Origin: Zavarzinia aquatilis
GTDB lineage: Bacteria > Pseudomonadota > Alphaproteobacteria > Zavarziniales > Zavarziniaceae
Reading direction: 5' to 3'
DNA length: 64,000 nt
Assembly (NCBI RefSeq): GCF_003173035.1
Contig: NZ_QGLE01000001.1
Span: forward strand, 1 to 64,000
The translations under genes were made by a program, and so were the position numbers. Shown piece after piece: positions 47,064 to 55,505 of the stretch. The notes below the pieces were generated by a model. It ran no database searches and was not told where the DNA came from. It worked only from the letters and a program-made list of their open reading frames with translations. The stretch's first letter is position 1. Every line of letters starts with the position of its first letter.

Positions 47064-47753
47064 ATGAGCAGCCGGTCCGGCGAGATCGCCACGATCCTCA
47101 CCCGCGCCATCATGGGCCAGCGCCTGACCCCCGGCGCCAAGCTGGGCGAGCGCGAGCTGGCCGAGGCGCTCGGCGTCAGCCGCATCGTCGTCCGTCAGGC
47201 CCTGATCCGCATGGCCGAGGACGGGCTCGTCACCATCGAGCGCAACCGGGGCGCCTTCGTCTCCCGCCTCAGCCTGCAGGAAACCCTGCAGATCTACGAG
47301 GCGATGACGGTGATCGAGCAGGGCGCCGCCGCGCTGGCGGTCACCCGCGTCGGCACCACGGCCTGGGCGGCGATCCGGCGTCAGGCCGAATTGCAGCGTC
47401 AGGCCGCGCATGACAGCAACCACGGGCTTTCCGACCACCTCGGCATCGGTTTCCATTTCGACCTCGTCCGTCTTGCCGGCAACCGCGTGCTCGAGGACAT
47501 GCACGCCCAGTTGACCCGCAGGGTTACGCTGCTGCACTCGATCTACCGCTCCGAATTCGACCAGTGTGCCCTTGCCGACGATCACCTGCGCATCCTCGAC
47601 CTGATCGAGAAGCGCCAGCTGAAGAAGGCGCAGGATCTGATCGCGGAACACAACCGCGTCATCGTCAAGGGCTTCTTCCTCGAGGAAAGCGAGGCGAAAC
47701 GCCCGCTGCCCCTCGCGGAAGCCATCGCGCCCTTCCTCGCCACCCCGGCCTGA
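47064..47753 (+). CDS. GntR-family (FCD-type) transcriptional regulator
   Basis: A 229-residue regulator. The winged helix is [59 protein letters not shown], followed by an FCD-like helical domain with the ligand histidines in [15 protein letters not shown] and EHNRVIVKG. It is divergent from the split oxygenase operon and convergent with the BMP-type transporter operon (nine bases between stops). Operator-like sites lie upstream of both operons, so it is the likely shared regulator. Confidence 0.9.
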   Translation: MSSRSGEIATILTRAIMGQRLTPGAKLGERELAEALGVSRIVVRQALIRMAEDGLVTIERNRGAFVSRLSLQETLQIYEAMTVIEQGAAALAVTRVGTTAWAAIRRQAELQRQAAHDSNHGLSDHLGIGFHFDLVRLAGNRVLEDMHAQLTRRVTLLHSIYRSEFDQCALADDHLRILDLIEKRQLKKAQDLIAEHNRVIVKGFFLEESEAKRPLPLAEAIAPFLATPA

Positions 47754-47762
47754 CCGCCATGC

Positions 47763-48689
47763 TCAGCGCCGGTCCTGCCGCAGGAACGGCAGGCCGAGGC
47801 TGGCCGGTTCCGCGTTGCCGCCCCGGCGCAGCAGGGCCGGCACGGCGAGCACGGCGATGGTCAGCAGATAGGGCAGCATCATCATCAGATAGGCCGGAAC
47901 ATCGGCCCCGACCGCCTGCAGGCGCGGCGTCAGCGCATCGGCGCCGCCGAAGATCAGCGCGCCGAGGATGGCGCGCGGCGGGCTCCAGCGCGCGAAGATG
48001 ACGAGACCGATGGCGATCCAGCCCCGGCCGGCCACCATGCCCTCGACCCAGACCTGCGACGCGACGACCGAGAGATAGGCCCCGGCAAGCCCGCAGGCCG
48101 CGCCCGAGACGATAACCGCCGCCAGCTGCGTCAGCTGGACATCGACCCCGGCGACATCGGCCGCCCCCGGGTCCTCGCCGGTGGCGCGGAGACGAAGGCC
48201 CGCCCGCGTCCGCATCAGGTAGAACCAGCCGAGCAGGGCCAGCGCCACGGCGATATAGACGAAGGGGTCCTGCGCGAAGAGGATCGGCCCGACCACGGGC
48301 AGGTCCGAGAGGCCGGGAATATCCAGCCTGGCGATGCCCGTCACCGTCGTATGGACATAGGGCTTGCCGATCAGCCCCGCGGCGCCGAGGCCGATGGCGA
48401 CGGCGGCAAGACCCGCCAGGATCTGGTCGGCGCGCAACACGACGACGGCGAGGCCGAAGACGAGACCGAGCAGGGCGCCCGCGCCGATACCGGCCAGGAT
48501 GCCGGTCCAGGGATTGCCGCCGGTCAGGGTGACGGCGACCGCGGCCATGGCGCCCACCGCCATCATGCCCTCGGCCCCGAGGTTGAGCACGCCGGCCCGC
48601 TCGCAGACGATGAGGCCAATGCAGGCAAGCAGGATCGGTGTCGCGAAGGTCGGCGTCGAGGCGAGCCAGGTGACGAGGAAGTCGATCAT
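47763..48689 (-). CDS. BMP-type ABC transporter permease 2
   Basis: A 308-residue membrane protein of the NupQ/BmpC group: VCERAGVLNLGAEGMMAVGAMAAVAV near residue 30 and WVEGMVAGRGWIAIGLVIFARWSPPRAILGALIFGGADAL late. It is paralogous to the permease at 10060-10989. Its ATG overlaps the stop of permease 1 (TGATG). Last gene of the leftward importer operon. Confidence 0.93.
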   Translation of the reverse strand: MIDFLVTWLASTPTFATPILLACIGLIVCERAGVLNLGAEGMMAVGAMAAVAVTLTGGNPWTGILAGIGAGALLGLVFGLAVVVLRADQILAGLAAVAIGLGAAGLIGKPYVHTTVTGIARLDIPGLSDLPVVGPILFAQDPFVYIAVALALLGWFYLMRTRAGLRLRATGEDPGAADVAGVDVQLTQLAAVIVSGAACGLAGAYLSVVASQVWVEGMVAGRGWIAIGLVIFARWSPPRAILGALIFGGADALTPRLQAVGADVPAYLMMMLPYLLTIAVLAVPALLRRGGNAEPASLGLPFLRQDRR

Positions 48690-49756
48690 CACGCCACCCC
48701 CCGCCGCGCGACCGACAGCCGATAGGTCGAGAAGAATTGCGCCGACAGCAGCGACATCAGCACGATGCCCTGGATCAGCACGACGACGGCGTCGGACAGG
48801 CCATAGAATACCTTGAGTGACGAGCCCGCCGTGAACATGCCGGCGACGCCGAAGGCGGCGACGATGACGCCGAGCGGGTGGGTGCGGGCGAGGAAGCCGA
48901 TGGTGATGCCGCTGAAGGTGTAATTGTTGCCGAGATATTGGGTCAGGCGGAATTCGGTGCCGGCGACGATCACCCCGCCGGCAAGCCCGGCCAGCGCGCC
49001 CGACAAAAGCACCATCAGGGCGACGGTCGCCGTCACCGGCAGGCCGGCGGCCCGCGCCGTCGTCGGGTTGAGGCCGATGGCCCGCGCCTGCAGGCCGATC
49101 CGGCTGCGGTCGATGAAGACATAGGCGAGCACGGCGATGGTCAGGGCAAGCGCGGTGCCCATGCCGACATTGCCCCAGCCGAAGCGGGCGAGCTGTTCCG
49201 CCGGCCCCATCTGGGGCGAGACCGGAAAGCCATTGTTCGGGTCTTTCCAGGCACCAAACAGCAGATGCTGGACGCAGAGAAAGCCGACATTGGAAAGGAG
49301 CAGGGTCAGCACCGTCTCGGAAACGCCGAAGCGGCTCTTGAGGACGAGGGGCGGCAGGATCCACAGCGCGCCCGCCGCGAGGGCCGCCAGCATCATCAGC
49401 CAGACGCGGATCGCCTCCGGCCCGATGTCGAGAATGCCGACGGCGGCGGCGGCGATGGCGCCCAGCCACAGCTGGCCCTCGATCCCGATGTTCCAGAAAC
49501 GCACCCGCGTCGCCAGCGCCGAGCACAGGCCGACGAGGATCAGCGGCGCGGCGGCGGTCACGGTCTGGGCGAGGCCGTCCGACGACAGGAAGACCTGCAC
49601 GACGAGTTCGTCGATCAGGCTTTCCGTCGGCACGCCCGCCGCGACCAGCAGCAGGCAGGACAGCGCGATGCCGAAGCCGAGGCCGCCGAGAAAGGTGGCG
49701 GTGCGCGCCGTCCAGGGCACATCCTGGCGGCGGACGAGGGTGATCCGGTCAAACAT
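48689..49756 (-). CDS. BMP-type ABC transporter permease 1
   Basis: A 355-residue membrane protein of the NupP/BmpB group with the motifs RVRFWNIGIEGQLWLGAIAAAAVG and NYTFSGITIGFLARTHPLGVIVAAFGVAGMF. It is paralogous to the gene at 10993-12069. It overlaps the ATPase gene by eight bases, showing translational coupling. Confidence 0.93.
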   Translation of the reverse strand: MFDRITLVRRQDVPWTARTATFLGGLGFGIALSCLLLVAAGVPTESLIDELVVQVFLSSDGLAQTVTAAAPLILVGLCSALATRVRFWNIGIEGQLWLGAIAAAAVGILDIGPEAIRVWLMMLAALAAGALWILPPLVLKSRFGVSETVLTLLLSNVGFLCVQHLLFGAWKDPNNGFPVSPQMGPAEQLARFGWGNVGMGTALALTIAVLAYVFIDRSRIGLQARAIGLNPTTARAAGLPVTATVALMVLLSGALAGLAGGVIVAGTEFRLTQYLGNNYTFSGITIGFLARTHPLGVIVAAFGVAGMFTAGSSLKVFYGLSDAVVVLIQGIVLMSLLSAQFFSTYRLSVARRGVA

Positions 49757-51269
49757 GGCCCATCATCAATCTGCCGATGCGCTCGGCGTCGGCTTCCCGC
49801 ATCGAAAGTTCGCCCGTGATGCGGCCGGCGCAAATGACCGCGATGCGGGTGGAGAGGGTGAGGATTTCCTCGAGGTCTTCGCTGATCAGCAGGCAGGCGG
49901 CGCCCCGCGCGGCCGAGGCGCGGATCGTGTCATGCACGAAATCGCAGGCCTTAACGTCGAGGCCCCGCGTCGGCGAATGGGCGACCAGCACCGACAGGTG
50001 ATCGTCGATTTCCCGCGCCAGGATCAGCTTCTGGGCATTGCCGCCGGACAGCAGGCGGCTGACCCGTCCGGGCGCCGCCCCGGCGATGGCGAAACGCTCG
50101 ATGGCTTCTGCCGCGCGCCGGCGCATCGCCCCCGGCCGCAGCAGGAAACCGCGGTTCAGCGCGGGGCTCGAAAGGGCGGTCAGGCACAGGTTTTCGGCGA
50201 TGCTGAGATCGCCGACGAGGCCGCTGGCGAAACGGTCGGACGGGATGATGCGAAGCCCGGCCCGGCGCCGGGCGGCGACCGGCGCGGCGGAAAGGTCGAT
50301 GCCGTCGATCGACAGGCGGCCGGCGGCGGTCTCGGCGAGGCCGATCAGGCCATCGGCCAGCGGCTGCTGGCCATTGCCGCCGACCCCGGCGATGCCGAGG
50401 ATTTCGCCCGCGCGCAACTCGATGTCGATGCCCTCGATGCCCGGGGTGCCGTCGGGCCGGCGCACCGAAAAGCCTTCCAGCCTCAGGCGCGTGGGGCCGG
50501 GCGCGATGGCGGCGCGGGGCGGCGGGGGCGTCCGCTCCCCGACCATCAGGCGGGCGAGTTCGCCGGTGTCGAGGCCCGCCGTCGTCGCGTCGGCCAGCAC
50601 GGTCTTGCCCTGCCGCATCACGGTCACCCGGTCGGCGTGTTCTAGGACTTCGCGCAGCTTGTGGGTGATCAGCACGACGGCGGTGCCGGCGGCGGCGAGG
50701 CGGCGCACGAACTCCAGCATGGCGCGGGACTCGGCGTCGGTCAGCACGGCGGTCGGCTCGTCCAGGATGACGATGCGGGCGCCGAGGATCAGCACCTTCA
50801 GGATCTCGACCCGCTGGCGCTCCGCGACCGAGAGGGTGTCGATCCGCGCCGAGGCATCGACCGCGAGGCCGACCTCCCGGCCCTTGGCCTCGATGGCGGC
50901 GCCGGCCTGGCGCAGGGTGGCGATGCCCGGCACCTGGGTGCCGGCGGCCAGCAGCATGTTTTCGGCGACGGTGAAGCGGCCGACCAGGCGGTAATGCTGG
51001 TGCACCATGCCGATGCCGGCCCTGGCCGCGTCGGCCGGGCCGCGCAAGGGAAAGTCCTGCTCGTCGACCTCGATCGTGCCGGCGTCGGCGGCATAGACGC
51101 CGGTCGCGACATTCATGATCGTCGACTTGCCGGCGCCATTCTCGCCGAGGAGGGCATGAACCTCGCCCCAGCGGACGGTGAAATGGGCCCCGTCCAGCAC
51201 CTTCCTGTCGCCGAAGGCCTTGTCGATCCCCTTGAGGGAGAGGGCGGGACGCGGCCGGCCGATGCTCAT
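49749..51269 (-). CDS. BMP-type ABC transporter double ATP-binding protein
   Basis: A 506-residue ATPase with two fused domains. First: Walker A GENGAGKST, signature LSVAERQRVEILKVL, Walker B IVILDEPTAVL. Second: degenerate P-loop GVGGNGQQPLA, LSGGNAQKLILAREI, VLVAHSPTRGLD. It is the paralogue of the protein encoded at 12071-13627 and, with the two permeases and binding protein, completes a second nucleoside/purine-type importer. Confidence 0.93.
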   Translation of the reverse strand: MSIGRPRPALSLKGIDKAFGDRKVLDGAHFTVRWGEVHALLGENGAGKSTIMNVATGVYAADAGTIEVDEQDFPLRGPADAARAGIGMVHQHYRLVGRFTVAENMLLAAGTQVPGIATLRQAGAAIEAKGREVGLAVDASARIDTLSVAERQRVEILKVLILGARIVILDEPTAVLTDAESRAMLEFVRRLAAAGTAVVLITHKLREVLEHADRVTVMRQGKTVLADATTAGLDTGELARLMVGERTPPPPRAAIAPGPTRLRLEGFSVRRPDGTPGIEGIDIELRAGEILGIAGVGGNGQQPLADGLIGLAETAAGRLSIDGIDLSAAPVAARRRAGLRIIPSDRFASGLVGDLSIAENLCLTALSSPALNRGFLLRPGAMRRRAAEAIERFAIAGAAPGRVSRLLSGGNAQKLILAREIDDHLSVLVAHSPTRGLDVKACDFVHDTIRASAARGAACLLISEDLEEILTLSTRIAVICAGRITGELSMREADAERIGRLMMGHV

Positions 51270-51294
51270 TCCCGCCCTCCTGACCGTGTTCTGC

Positions 51295-52431
51295 TTACTT
51301 CGAGGCCGCCGGCATGGTGCCGATCACGCCCTTGACGAAGTAATCGAGCGCCCAGAGCTTCTCGTCATCCATGACCGCGCCCGCGGGCACGGCTTCGGTG
51401 CCGTCCTGCTTGACCACCGGGCCGGCGAAGGGGCTGAAGGTGCCGGCTTCGATGGCGGCGCGGGTCTCGGCGATCTTGGCCTGCGCCTCGGCCGGGACAT
51501 TGGCGGTGAAGGGCAGCAGGTCGACGGTCTTGGTGCTGATGCCGACGAAGGCGCCATATTCCTCCGGCGTCCAGCCGCCGGCGATGATCTTCTTGATCGT
51601 CGGCGTCAGGTAGTTTTCCCAGCGGAACACGACCGAGGTCAGGATGCCCTTGGGGGCATAGGCGGTCATGTCGATCTGGTAGCCGATGGCGTATTTGCCC
51701 TTCTTCTCGGCGGCGTTGAGGGCCGAAGCGGCGGACAGATTGGTGGCGATCACGTCGGCGCCCTGATCGAGCATGGCTTCCGAGGTCTGGCCTTCCTTCA
51801 CCGGGTCCCACCAGGAATTTGTGAAGATGGCGATCGCTTCGGCGCCCGGCTTCATCGCCTGCGCGCCGCGGGTGAAGGCATTGATGTCCCAGTTGACGAC
51901 GCTGACCGGGAAGCCCGCCAGCATCCCGACCTTGCCGCTCCCGCTGACCGAGCCGGCGGCCATGCCGGCGAGGTACCAGGCCTCGTAGGTGCGGGCGTAG
52001 AAGCTCTCGAGATTGGCGGCATTGGTGGTGCCCGAGGCGTTCAGGAAGGCGACGTCGGGATAGGCCTTGGCCGCCTCGAGGATCGGGTCGGAATAGCCGT
52101 AGGACGTGCCGACGATGATGTTGTAGCCGCGCTTCACATAGAGATCGACCGCCGCCTTGAACGCCGTCGCTTCCTCGGGAATGCTTTCGGAGGTGGCGAT
52201 CTTCACGCCCAGCGCCTCTTCGACCTTCACGCGGGCGGCATCCATCGCCTCGTTCCAGCCGCCGTCCTTGATCGCCGCGGCATAGATGAAGGCGATCTTG
52301 GGCGGGCCCTTCAGGTCGAAGGCATCGGCCGGCTGGGCGCCGGCGAGGACGGCAAGGCCGAGCCCGAGGGCGAGGGCGAGGGCGGTGCCCCGCAGGCGGG
52401 CGCGGGCGGCGGTAAAGACTGACATGGACAT
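51295..52431 (-). CDS. BMP-family ABC transporter substrate-binding protein
   Basis: A 378-residue periplasmic protein. The signal peptide is at MSMSVFTAARARLRGTALALALGLGLAVLAGAQPADA. Family motifs: KIAFIYAAAIKDGGWNEAMDAARVKVEEALG, GYNIIVGTSYGYSDPILEAAKAYPDVAF, YARTYEAWYLAGMAAG and FTNSWWDPVKEGQTSEAMLDQGADVIATN. The ATG at 52431 follows CAGGGGAT. It is the first gene of the second BMP-type importer and is divergent from the 2OG-oxygenase gene, with operator-like sites between. Ligand: a purine, nucleoside or similar base by family. Confidence 0.92.
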   Translation of the reverse strand: MSMSVFTAARARLRGTALALALGLGLAVLAGAQPADAFDLKGPPKIAFIYAAAIKDGGWNEAMDAARVKVEEALGVKIATSESIPEEATAFKAAVDLYVKRGYNIIVGTSYGYSDPILEAAKAYPDVAFLNASGTTNAANLESFYARTYEAWYLAGMAAGSVSGSGKVGMLAGFPVSVVNWDINAFTRGAQAMKPGAEAIAIFTNSWWDPVKEGQTSEAMLDQGADVIATNLSAASALNAAEKKGKYAIGYQIDMTAYAPKGILTSVVFRWENYLTPTIKKIIAGGWTPEEYGAFVGISTKTVDLLPFTANVPAEAQAKIAETRAAIEAGTFSPFAGPVVKQDGTEAVPAGAVMDDEKLWALDYFVKGVIGTMPAASK

Positions 52432-52504
52432 ATCCCCTGATCCTGTCGGTGGCGATTGCGGAAGCAACAGCAAGGAGCGTGCCATTGCCATCCTGCAACG
52501 GGTT

Positions 52505-52719
52505 ATTGGATATCAATTTCCCCGATTGCCTAAAATTAGAACAAATCTTGATGCAGACGGGACAAATTTTCGGCAGGGCCCGCGTGATTTTTGCCCAAAG
52601 GGTTGCAAAGCCTCGGTAAATGCTGCGAATTCCGACTCGCGCCATGCGCCGGAGGGCGCGGTTTCTGGCTGTCGAACGTCGAATATATGATATCCATGGA
52701 TTATAGATTGGATATCAAT
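52505..52719. promoter_or_regulatory. Operator-like sites shared by the BMP importer and 2OG-oxygenase promoters
   Basis: The 13-mer ATTGGATATCAAT occurs exactly at 52505-52517 and again at 52707-52719. A reversed TGATATCCA (52688-52696) lies 21 bp from the second copy, centre to centre, giving a paired arrangement like that at 46915-46947. The gap between the divergent starts (52432-52801, 370 bases) holds no gene. The stretch is notably AT-rich compared with its surroundings. Confidence 0.6.
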
Positions 52720-52801
52720 CGAAGGCGCGGGCCTTGGCATGGTGTTTGCTGGTGCTTTCGGTATCGCCCCTCGCGGGCACATCAGGAACAGGGTGACGAC
52801 A

Positions 52802-53827
52802 GTGACGGCGAAGGCGCAACTCGAAGCGGCGGGGCTCTCGGCCCGGGAAAGCGATTTCAGCGAGATCCCGCAGATCGACCTCGGCCCCATGGCGGGCGAC
52901 GATCCGGTGGCGAAACAGGCGACGGCGAAGGCCCTGCGCGATGCCTGCGTTAACGTCGGCTTCTTCTACATCCGCAATCACGGCCTGCCGCAGCAGGTGA
53001 TCGACGATACCTTCGCTCTCTGTCCGCGTTTCTTCGGCCTGCCGCTCGAAGAGAAGATGAAGATCCATGTGAAGAAGTCGGTGAACAACAGCGGCTATAC
53101 CCCGCTGCTCGAGGAAAACACCGACGAGACCGCCCTCGGCGACCTGCACGAGGGTTTCGACATGGCGAACGAACTGCCGGCCGACGATCCGATGGCCCGG
53201 GGGCGGGAGGCGCTTTACGGCGCCAACCAGTGGCCGGACAACCTGCCCGGCTTCAAGGACCAGATGCTGACCTATTTCGAGGCGGTGAAGGCCCTCGGCC
53301 GGCGGCTGTTCCGGGCCTTCGCCCTCGCCCTCGACCTGCCGGAGGATTATTTCGATCCGATGGTGACGAAGCCCACGGGCGTGCTGCGCATCCTGTCCTA
53401 CCCCAGCCAGGACGGCCCGATCGACCAGCGCCAGATCGGCATCGGCGCCCATACCGACTACGAGTGTTTCACCATCCTCGGCCAGCAACTGGGCGTTCAG
53501 GCGCTGCAGGTCCAGAACGGCAGGGGCGAATGGGTTTCGGCGCCGCCCATCCCGGGCACCTTCGTCGTCAATATCGGCGACCAGATGGCGCGCTGGACCA
53601 ATGATGTCTTCGCCTCGACCCGGCATCGGGCACTGAACCTGTCGGGCAAGCCGCGCTATTCGATGCCCTTCTTCCTCGGCACCAATTACGACACGCTGAT
53701 CGAGGCGCTGCCGTCCTGCGTCGGCCCGGACCGGCCGGCGAAATATCCGCCGGTCATCGCCGGCGAATACGTTCTCTCGCGTTTCGACGCGACCTATGCC
53801 TACCGGCAGGAGCCGAAGGCAGAGTGA
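52802..53827 (+). CDS. 2-oxoglutarate/Fe(II) oxygenase of the isopenicillin-N-synthase family
   Basis: A 341-residue non-haem iron oxygenase. An N-terminal DIOX_N-like domain (IPQIDLGPMAGDD...NVGFFYIRNHGLPQQVIDDTFALCPRFFGLPLEEKMK) precedes the double-stranded beta-helix with iron ligands in IGAHTDYECFTILG (HTD) and STRHRALNLSGKPRYSMPFFLG (distal His; RYS for 2-oxoglutarate). The GTG at 52802 is chosen because AGGGTGA lies nine bases upstream; an ATG at 52739 would add 21 unusual residues. It shares operator-like sites with the BMP importer, so it may oxidise the imported compound. Substrate unknown. Confidence 0.88.
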   Translation: MTAKAQLEAAGLSARESDFSEIPQIDLGPMAGDDPVAKQATAKALRDACVNVGFFYIRNHGLPQQVIDDTFALCPRFFGLPLEEKMKIHVKKSVNNSGYTPLLEENTDETALGDLHEGFDMANELPADDPMARGREALYGANQWPDNLPGFKDQMLTYFEAVKALGRRLFRAFALALDLPEDYFDPMVTKPTGVLRILSYPSQDGPIDQRQIGIGAHTDYECFTILGQQLGVQALQVQNGRGEWVSAPPIPGTFVVNIGDQMARWTNDVFASTRHRALNLSGKPRYSMPFFLGTNYDTLIEALPSCVGPDRPAKYPPVIAGEYVLSRFDATYAYRQEPKAE

Positions 53828-53872
53828 TCGCAAAGGGGCAGGGGACGTGGCCAAAGCCGCGCCCCCATCCGT

Positions 53873-55330
53873 TCAGCCCCGGGCGAATTCGAGGTTGCCG
53901 TCGTCGATCGCCTCGTCCAGCAGCATGACCTTGTCGCGCTTGTAGTCGTGCAGCACAGCCCAGGGCAGCTTGCGGCCCTGACGCGGCAGGGCATCCTTGG
54001 CCCGGCGGACATAACCGGACGACAGGCCGCCCATGATCGTATCGTCAAGGGCGCTGCCCTCGAGATCGCGCGGCGTTGCCACCTTGATGCCGTTGCGATC
54101 CATGTGGTTCAGCAGCCGGCAGATATAGCTGGACGCGATATCGGCCTTCAGCGTCCAGGGCGCGTTGATATAGCCGAAGATGCAGGCGAAATTCGGCAGA
54201 TCCTGCACGAGGACGCCCTTGTACATCATCGCGCTGGCGACCGGCTTCGTCTTGCCGTCCAGCGAGACTTCGGTGCCGCCCAGCATCTGGACGTTCAGCC
54301 CGGTCGCCGAGACGACGATGTCGGCTTCGAGCAGCTTGCCCGATTTCAGACGGATGCCGGTCTCGGTGAAACTGTCGATCTGGTCGGTGACCACCGAGGC
54401 CTGACCGGATTTCAGCGCGGCGAACAGATCGGCGTTGGGCACGGCGCACAGGCGCTCGTCCCAGGGATTATAGGTCGGGGTGAAATGGCTCATGTCGAAG
54501 TTGGGCCCGACGGCCTTCCGCACATTCGACAGCAGCCAGCGCCGGACCAGATTCGGCCAGCGCCGCGCGGCGATATAGAGCCAGCGCTGCACCGTGATGT
54601 TGCGGCGGCGGGCAAGGCCGTAGACGAAGGATTCCGGCAGGAAGGTCTTGAGGAAACCCGAGAGCTTGTCGAGCGCCGGCACCGAGAAGATATAGCTCGG
54701 CGAACGCTGCAGCATGGTGACATGGGCGGCCTCGCCCGCCATGGCCGGGACAAGGGTGACCGCGGTCGCGCCGCTGCCGATGACGACGACCCGCTTGCCC
54801 TTGTAGTCGAGACCCTCCGGCCACTTCTGGGGGTGGATCAGCTGGCCCTTGAACTGGGCAAGACCCGGGAAATCGGGCTGGAAGCCCTTGTCATAATTGT
54901 AATAGCCGGTGGCGCCGATGACGAAGCGGGCCTTGCGGCTGAGCGTCTCGCCCGTTGCCTCGTCGGTGCCGGTCACGGTCCAGCAGCCCTCGCGCGACGA
55001 CCAGTCGACGCTCTTGGTGCGGAAGCCGAAGGTGATCTTCTTGTCGATGCCGTATTCGCGGGCGGTGTCGCGGATATAGCTGCGGATCGACGGGCCGTCG
55101 GCCAGGACCTTCAGGTCGTTCCACGGGCGGAACTTGTAGCCGAAGCTGAACATGTCGCTGTCGGAACGGATGCCGGGGTAGCGGAACAGGTCCCAGGTGC
55201 CGCCGATGGCATTCCGCCGCTCGATGATGGCGACCGACTTGCCCGGGCATTCCCGCGCCAGATGGCAGGCCATGCCGATCCCTGACAGGCCGGCGCCGAT
55301 GATCAGGACATCGGTGATTTCACCGCTCAT
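53873..55330 (-). CDS. Flavin-containing / Baeyer-Villiger-type monooxygenase
   Basis: A 485-residue class B flavoprotein monooxygenase. It has the FAD site DVLIIGAGLSGIGMACHL, ERRNAIGGTWDLFRYPGIRSDSDMFSFGYKF, the fingerprint FKGQLIHPQKWP (FxGxxxHxxxW) and the NADPH site VVVIGSGATAVTLVPAM. The ATG at 55330 has an ideal GAGGGAGAGAAC ribosome site. Members oxidise ketones, sulfides or amines. It is convergent with the 2OG-oxygenase gene (45 bases apart) and divergent from ilvA. Substrate unknown; involvement in the neighbouring catabolic region is possible. Confidence 0.92.
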   Translation of the reverse strand: MSGEITDVLIIGAGLSGIGMACHLARECPGKSVAIIERRNAIGGTWDLFRYPGIRSDSDMFSFGYKFRPWNDLKVLADGPSIRSYIRDTAREYGIDKKITFGFRTKSVDWSSREGCWTVTGTDEATGETLSRKARFVIGATGYYNYDKGFQPDFPGLAQFKGQLIHPQKWPEGLDYKGKRVVVIGSGATAVTLVPAMAGEAAHVTMLQRSPSYIFSVPALDKLSGFLKTFLPESFVYGLARRRNITVQRWLYIAARRWPNLVRRWLLSNVRKAVGPNFDMSHFTPTYNPWDERLCAVPNADLFAALKSGQASVVTDQIDSFTETGIRLKSGKLLEADIVVSATGLNVQMLGGTEVSLDGKTKPVASAMMYKGVLVQDLPNFACIFGYINAPWTLKADIASSYICRLLNHMDRNGIKVATPRDLEGSALDDTIMGGLSSGYVRRAKDALPRQGRKLPWAVLHDYKRDKVMLLDEAIDDGNLEFARG

Positions 55331-55505
55331 GTGTTCTCTCCCTCTTTCTCTTGTGGCCCACTCGAGCGGGCGTTGACGGTAATCTAGTGACATTCGCGGG
55401 CCTTTGCATCGCCCGCGATCGGGGGGGAATGGGGGGCTGCCGATTTCGTGCAGCGCGGGCGGCGCCATTCGCGCTATACCGTCGGCCAGCCTTGGAGGGG
55501 CCGCC

